DNA from: Chara braunii
Lineage: Eukaryota; Streptophyta; Charophyceae; Charales; Characeae
Assembly (NCBI GenBank): GCA_003427395.1
Contig: BFEA01000362.1
Location: forward strand, 1,168,997-1,192,197
Direction of reading: 5' to 3'
DNA length: 23,201 nucleotides
Made by a program: the position numbers and the translations under genes. Positions 17,557 to 23,201 of this stretch are shown here, in pieces. Numbering within the stretch: the stretch's first letter is position 1; each line of letters begins with the position of its first letter. The notes under the pieces were generated by a model. It was given only the letters and a program-made list of their open reading frames with translations. It did not search any database and had not been told where the DNA came from.

Positions 17557-18479
17557 AATCTTACCCAGTTACCCCCTTCCAAACTGGATGAGGTCGTTAG
17601 TAAGCCTCCCCGTAAGATGGAACAGAGAAACGCAAAGACTTCTCCTATTAACCATACTGCATTTGCCTTAATTTTCAAATACTGAAGATCCAACAATGTT
17701 GTATGAGAGAACCAACGTAGACCCGATTCCTTGTTATCTTCAAATCTCACGTAAGTATCTCTTTTGGACATTTTCGCTTGGTCCTCAATTTCCGTGAGAG
17801 TAGCATGTGGTCCTGGATCAAAGTGCTTGGCCAGAAAATCATGTAGATCTCTTTTAAAAGTACGGTCATTTGAGTTCTGATAATCTACATATGTAGTCCA
17901 ACCTCTTAAGGTAACCCCCCCATATTGATCTTGACCTATAGGGGAGAGACCAATTTCTCATTTCCCACTCTCTTTTCTAACCGGTATAACCAGATTTCCT
18001 CTAGGAGACTGAGACCTAGCAACTTGCCATTTTTCCAATACATGTCTTAGCTTTTGCTTCTTGCCTGGGTCTTGTTCCTTCTTTTCTTTTTTTAAGTCAT
18101 CCTGAGAAAGAGTAACATGAAGGGAAGTTGAGTTGACCTTTTTATTTTCTGGGACGACTTCCTCTTTTCCCAGATCCTCTACTCTTACCTCCTTTCCTTT
18201 CTCAAGTAATGTTTCCTTAGTTTCAAGAAGATTGTTCTGATTTTGTTGTCCCCCCTCCTCCACAATTATAACATCTGCTGTACTCTTATTTTCTGGAAGC
18301 GGATAGGCAGAATTTACTGAAATTTGTAGTTCCCTCACTCCCCCTTCTCCCATCGAATTGCTCCCTCCCTTTCCAGTTTTCCTTTCCTTTGTCAAAGAAG
18401 GAGGGTGAAACAGACTAGATACAATATTTAAAATTCTCAAACTTAGTTTAGACCATAACACCCCTTCAGGAAACCCTTG
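17553..18479 (-). pseudogene. LINE ORF1, C-terminal segment
   Basis: This is the same frame as the core. A Lys/Glu-rich region comes first (KEEVVPENKKVNSTSLHVTL), then TGA at 17960-17958, then an open stretch with HDFLAKHFDPGPHATLTEIE and SGLRWFSHTTLLDLQYLKIK. It ends at TGA 17555-17553, the natural stop by its ATGA overlap with ORF2. No domain is recognised. Confidence 0.6.
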
Positions 18480-20342
18480 CTATATAACCGTTTTCAGATT
18501 GGGACTGTTGTTTAACAAGTCAACTAGCTCAACATAAGAATTATCCCAAAATTCTATCGTGGCTTCCCCAAAGCGTTTTTGTAGGTTATGCAATATCCAC
18601 TCAGCTAATTGCTTTATCTTTTGATCCTCTGATATGTCAGGCTGAGGATGAGAAGTTGCATCTTCCATTTCAAAATCACCCTCAGAGGAGTCCACATCCA
18701 TTGGTTCAGAACCAAAAACCTTTTGAAGGGGATCATAGGATGTTGTTTCCTCTGATACCTTCTCCTCTTCAGCTTGTAATTCTTCTAACTTACTACTTAT
18801 GTTCTTTTCTTTCCCATCCGGTTCATGCAGAGGATGCCTCAATTCAACTTGAGCCAAAGAATGTATTAACTCAACTTGAGCCTCCTTCATCAATAGATCC
18901 TTATCATTACCGATCACCTCAACTTGAGCCTCCTTTATCAAGGTATCCTTGTCATTTGTAAGAACCACCTCCTTTTGAGGACTGGTCAACTGTTTTATTT
19001 TTCTTTTTTTAACATTCCTTTTTAATTGAACTTGCCCTTCCTCTGGAACCTCATTCTCCTTCCCCATCTTTTCCTCAGTTTCTGAATCAGCCTCTTCCCC
19101 ACTGAGATGTCCTACATTCTCATCTTTATTCTCAATCTGTAAATACTCAGCTGGTTGCGATCCTGAAAATCCATCTGTCCTTTTATGAATGACTGGGAAC
19201 CATTGCTGATGATTTATGACACCTTTGCCTCTCTCCCTAGTCTCCGGAACTCCCTTACCTGTCATCTGATTCTTTTGAGTTTCAGATGAGGAAGCTTGTG
19301 TACTATCTGTATGTGCTGACTGAGCTTTTTGAGTTATAGGTGTCTTAATCATACCTTCAAGCGGTACCCAGGTGTCAGGGGGTTTCGTGTCCCAGTTGGG
19401 ATCTCCTTCGCGTTCCCAAGTCCAACCCTTATGCGCTTTCCCCTTCTTCACATTTTCTACAAATACCCAACCTTCGTGCCCAACATCCACCGTTCTCCAC
19501 AAATTTACTTTGAAAGGATCCCGAATCAGCCTACCTGTTGCTCGATTCCTTCTTCCAGGATTTTGTGCACAGTTCGGGTTTGTGCTTAGGTGTCCATATG
19601 CTTTGCATCTAAAGCACCATGCTCTCAGTTTATGAGTTGTGTGAATTCGATATTCTCTACCCCCTACCCTGTAAGGAATCACATCATCTATTTGAAAAGG
19701 CACCGTGGTAGGATGATTAAGGGCCAACATTAAATGGTCATCTCTCCTGGTCGCATATGCAGGTAGAGGGTCAATAAAATCCTCTATCTCGTGATGAACC
19801 CCAAAGTCATGAATAAAAGCCGCTTGGATTTCTATTGGAATGTGTCTGAATTCCACCCAATAGAAATCCTCCATCATCTGATTTCTTTTCTCATCCGGTC
19901 CCTGTTTTGGCGATGTCCAAGGATAGATGCGCACCTCTGATCTGTCACATCTCAATTTCCTCCATGATTCAATTGTGTTTTTATCATTTGTATACAAACA
20001 CAAAATAGTCAACTTGATTGCAAAGACCGGTAGAATAAGGAAGTCCTCGCACACTGCTTCATAGCTGCCCTTGTAGGCTGATAGCCTCTTGATTATCCAC
20101 TTAATTTTATCATTTGTGGATTTGTATGCAACATCATCATGGAAAACCCAGTTATTTCCATGTGCAGAGTACACATTATCACATTCTGCCAGTTTTTGCG
20201 CTGGATAAGTTTTTATTAGAGTTTTTTTCCCGGCTGTATCAATCACCCTACTTTCTGAGGGAATCAAAAATTTTGATAAAAAAAAAGCTTTGGCTGTGGT
20301 CAAATTTCTCATAGGAATTTTTAATGACTGCGCTTGTGCACC
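18480..20342 (-). pseudogene. LINE ORF1 core with CCHC zinc knuckle
   Basis: The Met at 20312 starts MRNLTTAKAFFLSKFLIPSE. The first 230 residues resemble the DUF4283-like domain of plant LINE ORF1/gag proteins (AVCEDFLILPVFAIKLTILC, YWVEFRHIPIEIQAAFIHDF). A zinc knuckle follows, CFRCKAYGHLSTNPNC, at 233-248 (C-x2-C-x4-H-x6-C), then an acidic, Ser/Glu-rich tail with a repeated KEAQVE peptide. ORF1 protein coats the element RNA. The frame is closed by TAG 18482-18480 but continues open behind it for 174 codons. Confidence 0.75.
18844..18935 (-). repeat. In-frame internal repeat in LINE ORF1
   Basis: TCAACTTGAGCCTCCTT occurs at 18871-18887 and 18919-18935 (48-bp offset); a shorter copy, TCAACTTGAGCC, is at 18844. 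Offsets are multiples of three and encode the repeated KEAQVE/AQVEL peptide. Confidence 0.85.
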
Positions 20343-20795
20343 CTATCTAGGAATCTCTAATTCTTTCGAGTTAAAGGGCCCCTTGACACGCTGCAACCAC
20401 GACGAAGATGTAATTACTGGCTGTGTATTCTGACCTTCGCTGATCCTTTTGATTCCTTGCAGGGGTGGCCACTCTTCTTGTCCGTCTTTCCTCCCTTCCT
20501 TTCCACTGCTCCTCTCTTCCGGCTCTCCTTCTCCCTTTCCATCTCCTTCTCCTTTTTTCTTCCCTCCTCCCTCCCATCTATCATGTTTTCCACTTCTCTC
20601 CTCCCCCCTACCTTCCTCCTTCTTGGCGTCTTTCCCTCTTCTCAACCCCTCCTCCCTTTTTCGTTTCCATCCCTGCCAAAACCTCGACCCTGATTGCATA
20701 ACCACATTCCCCTTTCTCCCAATGTGGTTCTGCCACAGCAGCTGTCTCTGTCCCCCTGCTGTAAAACTTGTTTGAGTACCCATCACCTGGGTATC
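20343..20795 (-). pseudogene. LINE ORF1, Gly/Lys/Glu-rich segment
   Basis: This continues the frame after TAG 20798-20796. Residues are dominated by Lys, Glu, Gly and Arg (for example GGGKKKGEGDGKGEGEPEER), encoded by an almost pure purine strand. It is probably a disordered, charged region. TAG at 20345-20343 ends the segment, ten codons before the next Met. Confidence 0.55.
20460..20690. repeat. Polypyrimidine (+) / polypurine (-) tract
   Basis: The + strand is almost entirely C and T for over 200 bp, encoding the Gly/Lys/Glu-rich part of LINE ORF1 on the minus strand. Frames on the + strand here are artefacts. Confidence 0.85.
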
Positions 20796-21227
20796 CTAAA
20801 TGTTATCAGACATATGTACTGGCTTGCTTATACTTCTCCCTTGTCCCAAAACACATTCCTCTTCTCCCATCATTTCCCCCTGATTGTGAATTTGAAACGG
20901 AGGATTGTGAAGCATCACTCCTCCCTGAGCCTCCTGACTAACAGGCATTTGGCTGGGTGGGGAAGTGAAATTTGACGTTCCCATACTCCTTTCTTCCTTT
21001 GACTGGATTGAAATCTCACTATTCCGCATAATACTGATATCTTTTCCTTCTCTTCTTTCTTCAGTCATGAGAACTTCTCCCTCCACAGAGGATGACACTT
21101 CCATAGCTCTGCTATGATTTCTTTCCTGCTTCTGTCGTGTGGTCAGTATTGTTTTCACCGGTGTATGAAGCTGTTTTGCAATCATCTGGCGCATAGCCCC
21201 TCTGAACATCAGAGTCGAATCCATCAT
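20796..21227 (-). pseudogene. LINE ORF1, N-terminal segment
   Basis: This begins MMDSTLMFRGAMRQMIAKQL at ATG 21227, with an in-frame TAG five codons upstream, so this is the likely ORF1 start. The segment is polar, Glu/Gln/Met-rich and without recognised domains. TAG at 20798-20796 interrupts it, and the same frame continues. Confidence 0.6.
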
Positions 21228-21287
21228 CCTATGACTACGCTAACTACGCTGTCGATACACTATTTTTGTCATATCGTCTTGCTGTGT

Positions 21288-21415
21288 GTATATATATTTA
21301 TTTATTTATTTATATGTATATATTTATATGTATCATATATATATGTATCATATATATATGTATCATATATATATATATATAATTTATTATTATTATTATT
21401 ATTATTATTTTTTTC
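21288..21415. repeat. Compound AT-rich microsatellite
   Basis: (TTTA)n is followed by three 15-bp units ATGTATCATATATAT starting at 21328, 21343 and 21358, then (TA)n, (ATT)8-like and T runs. Confidence 0.9.
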
Positions 21416-21516
21416 CACTCAGGACTGGCTGTGTCCTTCTCCGAGAGAACCCCTCATTCCATACTACTCCCGTGAGTGTCTTCCAATGACTCTTCGATGC
21501 TTCCAGTGTCCCTTGG

Positions 21517-21794
21517 ATGCTTATCAACCAAAAAAGATCTTAAGCGAGACCTTCAATCTTCCTCCCCCTTCCTTCCCTTTGCCACGTGGAGGATGGGAGC
21601 ACCACAAACTGTACAACCTATGCCTGGCCACGTATGCTGACGCCTGACTCTTGATAGCTGCGTATCCGGTGTGTCACAAATTATGCAACCTATGTCACTT
21701 CTATGCTTATCAATAAAAAAAGATCTTAAGCGAGACCCTCAATCTTCCTCCCCTTGCCACCTGGAGAACCTATTCCTGGCGACGTATGCTAACG
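21517..21794 (+). repeat. Direct duplication, two diverged copies
   Basis: Copy A (21517-21642) and copy B (21703-21794) share ATGCTTATCAA, AAAAAGATCTTAAGCGAGAC, CAATCTTCCTCCCC and CGTATGCT-AACG/GACG. Copy B lacks an internal block of about 35 bp. No coding potential is seen. Confidence 0.8.
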
Positions 21795-21837
21795 TGGATA
21801 ATGGTGATGATGATAAGGATGATGGGTTGTATACCTT

Positions 21838-21935
21838 GCCAGAACTGCAATTCGAAACTGTATCTTGCTTGGCCCACAGTGCAATTATGCCTCATTTTTG
21901 TGACTCCCACGTAATTCCCTTCCTCCCCCCCCCCC
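21838..21935 (+). repeat. Dispersed repeat, copy 2 (inverted relative to copy 1)
   Basis: This matches the minus strand of 12554-12660 (shared GTATCTTGC, AGTGCAATT, TTTTTGTGACTC, C run). A GAT-rich tract (21804-21824) lies just upstream, where copy 1 has (AAC)12. Confidence 0.65.
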
Positions 21936-22070
21936 CCAAAAAGAAAAAAGAAGTACACGAACGGGTTAAAACAAGGTAAATGGAAACATCCTTCCAGATA
22001 CCACCTCCTGGCTGGGTTATTTCGCCGTCCTCACCCACCCGCCTGCAAGCCTGGTATATACTCCAGGAGA

Positions 22071-22090
22071 TCCGTTAAGATCTTAACGGA
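22071..22090. repeat. Perfect 20-bp palindrome
   Basis: TCCGTTAAGATCTTAACGGA is its own reverse complement. It borders an A-rich microsatellite. Confidence 0.95.
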
Positions 22091-22119
22091 ATGGGAGGAA
22101 GAAAAAAAACAACAACAAC

Positions 22120-22165
22120 AAAAGAAAAGAAAAGAAAAGAAAAGAAAAGAAAAGAAAAGAAAAAA
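22120..22165 (+). repeat. (AAAAG)n microsatellite
   Basis: About nine pentanucleotide units, preceded by (AAC)n-like bases at 22109-22119. Confidence 0.95.
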
Positions 22166-22377
22166 GATTGGAATGAGGGCCTAGTTGCACTACATGCCAT
22201 CGGTCACATTTCGTGGCGGATGCGTGGAGAGTGAAAAAACTGAGAATCGCGTCGAACTCGAGGCCTGGTTGCACTTACTCGCCACTATATTTCTTCTACA
22301 TAAAAGTTAAAAAACATTGTCTACCTGATGTGGACTTGTGAAGCCCTGCACTCTCCAGAAAGCTGTTTTGTGGAGAG

Positions 22378-22419
22378 GTCCGAGGACCACTCTCCACAGT
22401 CCGAGGACCACTCTCCACA
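22378..22419. repeat. 21-bp perfect tandem duplication
   Basis: Two adjacent identical units beginning GTCCGAGGACC (22378-22398 and 22399-22419). Confidence 0.97.
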
Positions 22420-22428
22420 AACCGCCGT

Positions 22429-22488
22429 GCACAGGCGGGGAAACTGAATTCACTCTCTGCACAAGCGGGGAAACAAAATTCACTCTCC
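22429..22488. repeat. 30-bp tandem duplication
   Basis: Units 22429-22458 and 22459-22488 (beginning GCACAGGCGGGG and GCACAAGCGGGG) differ at a few bases. Confidence 0.93.
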
Positions 22489-22619
22489 ACAACTTGTGTC
22501 TACTGTGTGGCAAGCCGTCTTACACATTTTGCATTCGTCAAGTTTGGCGAGTAAGTGCAACCAGGCGCCTACTCTCCAAACTTGGGGTATAGGGAGTAGT
22601 GCAACCAGGCCCTGATACA

Positions 22620-22743
22620 GGGCCTGGCTCCACTACTCACCTAAAAATGCACAAAATGAGAATGAATCTTCCGCCAGAACGTGGGAGGATACGCCCCCAA
22701 ATTTTTTGTCTTTTGGCATCTGGGCTGACCTGGAGCCAGGCCC
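22620..22743. repeat. Third inverted pair of the same terminal motif
   Basis: GGGCCTGGCTCCA at 22620-22632 and its inverse TGGAGCCAGGCCC at 22731-22743, a variant of the GGGCCTGGTTGCA motif just to the left. Confidence 0.8.
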
Positions 22744-23106
22744 AGAGAGAAGCTTGGTCGGCAAGCATGGGAGGGTATGGACCTCGCTCCACTACCCCCA
22801 TAGCTTGTCTGAGGCCATACTCACACTACCGTCTTCAGCCTCGAATAGAACGCCGCCCGGTCAATATTTCTATGTGACCGTTCGAACGCGCTGAGCGCGA
22901 GCGTTCAAATGCCTGGCGGACGCATTGAAACGCGCCACGCGCCACGTGGTGCAATTTTTTTGAACGCAACCCACCCATCCGCATGCGCGCGTGGCAAACT
23001 ACGGGTGGGGGGTTTGGTTAGTCAAAAAAATAAATAAATAAAATGTGTATATTTCCATGTTCTAGCCGTAGATTCATTCCATTTTGCTCATAAAATGGAT
23101 GGTCAG
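22744..23106. other. Stretch without a gene
   Basis: CpG-rich sequence with GAACGC/GCGTTC inverted motifs around 22883-22916 and short AT runs. No ORF or RNA is supported. Confidence 0.5.
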
Positions 23107-23168
23107 TTGATTGATTGATTGATTGATTGGTTGGTTAGGGCCCTAAGGGGGGGCCGCCCACCCCCCCC

Positions 23169-23201
<33 letters not shown>
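23107..23201. repeat. (TTGA)5, C-rich run and (CA)n at the right edge
   Basis: TTGA repeats run from 23107 to 23126 and pass into TTGG units; G and C runs follow; (CA)n from 23173 continues to the window end, where it is cut. Confidence 0.95.

Larger units (their letters stand above)
12678..21227 (-). mobile_element. L1-type LINE (non-LTR retrotransposon), two-ORF, decayed
   Basis: ORF1 (RNA-binding with CCHC) is followed by ORF2 with an APE-like endonuclease, RT and a C-terminal zinc region, the architecture of plant L1-clade LINEs. ORF1 and ORF2 overlap by ATGA at 17556-17553. ORF1 spans 21227-17553 and ORF2 spans 17556-12958. About 240 bp of 3' UTR follow and then (AAC)12 at 12713-12678, which may be the element tail or part of an adjacent repeat. 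The 5' end is uncertain; an AT-rich microsatellite begins at 21288. No target duplication was identified. The element is damaged by 13 in-frame stops. Confidence 0.9.
22176..22613. mobile_element. Nested inverted repeats, possible foldback element
   Basis: The inner pair is 22 bp and perfect: GCCTGGTTGCACTTACTCGC... at 22263-22284 and its inverse at 22545-22566. The outer pair is 18 bp with one mismatch (AGGGCCTAGTTGCACTAC at 22176-22193, inverse at 22596-22613). The core between them contains two sets of tandem repeats. No transposase is present. No target duplication was identified. Confidence 0.6.

Noticed and set aside
20449-20775. Three plus-strand ORFs of 78-108 residues
   Set aside because: Shadows of the polypyrimidine tract opposite LINE ORF1.
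22378-22488. CRISPR-like array
   Set aside because: Units are adjacent tandem copies without unique spacers, in a eukaryotic repeat region.
22083-22592. Short ORFs with repeated peptides
   Set aside because: Products of tandem and pentanucleotide repeats, present on both strands.

Overview
This window is nuclear, repeat-dominated DNA from a eukaryote of the green (streptophyte) lineage. The evidence is a plant-type LINE whose ORF2 carries a zf-RVT-like zinc region, a Ty3/gypsy element, and a retroposed sequence whose 5' end resembles plant U2 snRNA. From memory the protein style (zinc-knuckle ORFs, a SAP-like tail behind integrase) recalls the charophyte Chara, but this is unverified. No intact host gene, rRNA gene, functional tRNA gene or CRISPR array was found. 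Almost all recognisable coding sequence lies on the minus strand and is broken.

Layout, left to right. 1-311: an open frame that runs off the left edge (minus). 338-6856: a decayed Ty3/gypsy element (minus) in the order CA, NC, PR, RT, RNase H, integrase, proline-rich linker and SAP-like tail, broken by stops and frame changes. 6962-7483: an AT-rich foldback/MITE-like element. 7597-8136: an unrecognised ORF (minus). 8137-10086: mostly featureless, with a (GA)28 tract and a purine-rich stretch. 10087-10812: a zinc-knuckle plus coiled-coil ORF (minus), possibly a gag, with a primer-binding-site-like motif upstream. 11286-11541: a tRNA-headed SINE. 11552-11764: a U2 snRNA-derived retroposon with a perfect 14-bp target duplication. 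11766-12660: non-coding repeats and hairpins. 12678-21227: a nearly full-length L1-type LINE (minus), with ORF1 and ORF2 each kept in one frame but interrupted by 13 nonsense codons in total. 21288-23201: microsatellites, direct duplications, nested inverted repeats and tandem repeats.

How the parts relate. The LINE supplies endonuclease and reverse transcriptase and is the kind of element that can mobilise SINEs, so the two short retroposons beside it are natural passengers; that it mobilised these two is inference. The gypsy element keeps the RT and integrase catalytic residues but has lost an RNase H aspartate and an integrase zinc-ligand cysteine. The most unusual items are the U2-headed retroposon, the ATGA overlap joining LINE ORF1 to ORF2, the stop-only decay of the LINE, the foldback element, the SAP-like tail of the gypsy integrase, and the edge-spanning ORF with a hydrophobic segment.
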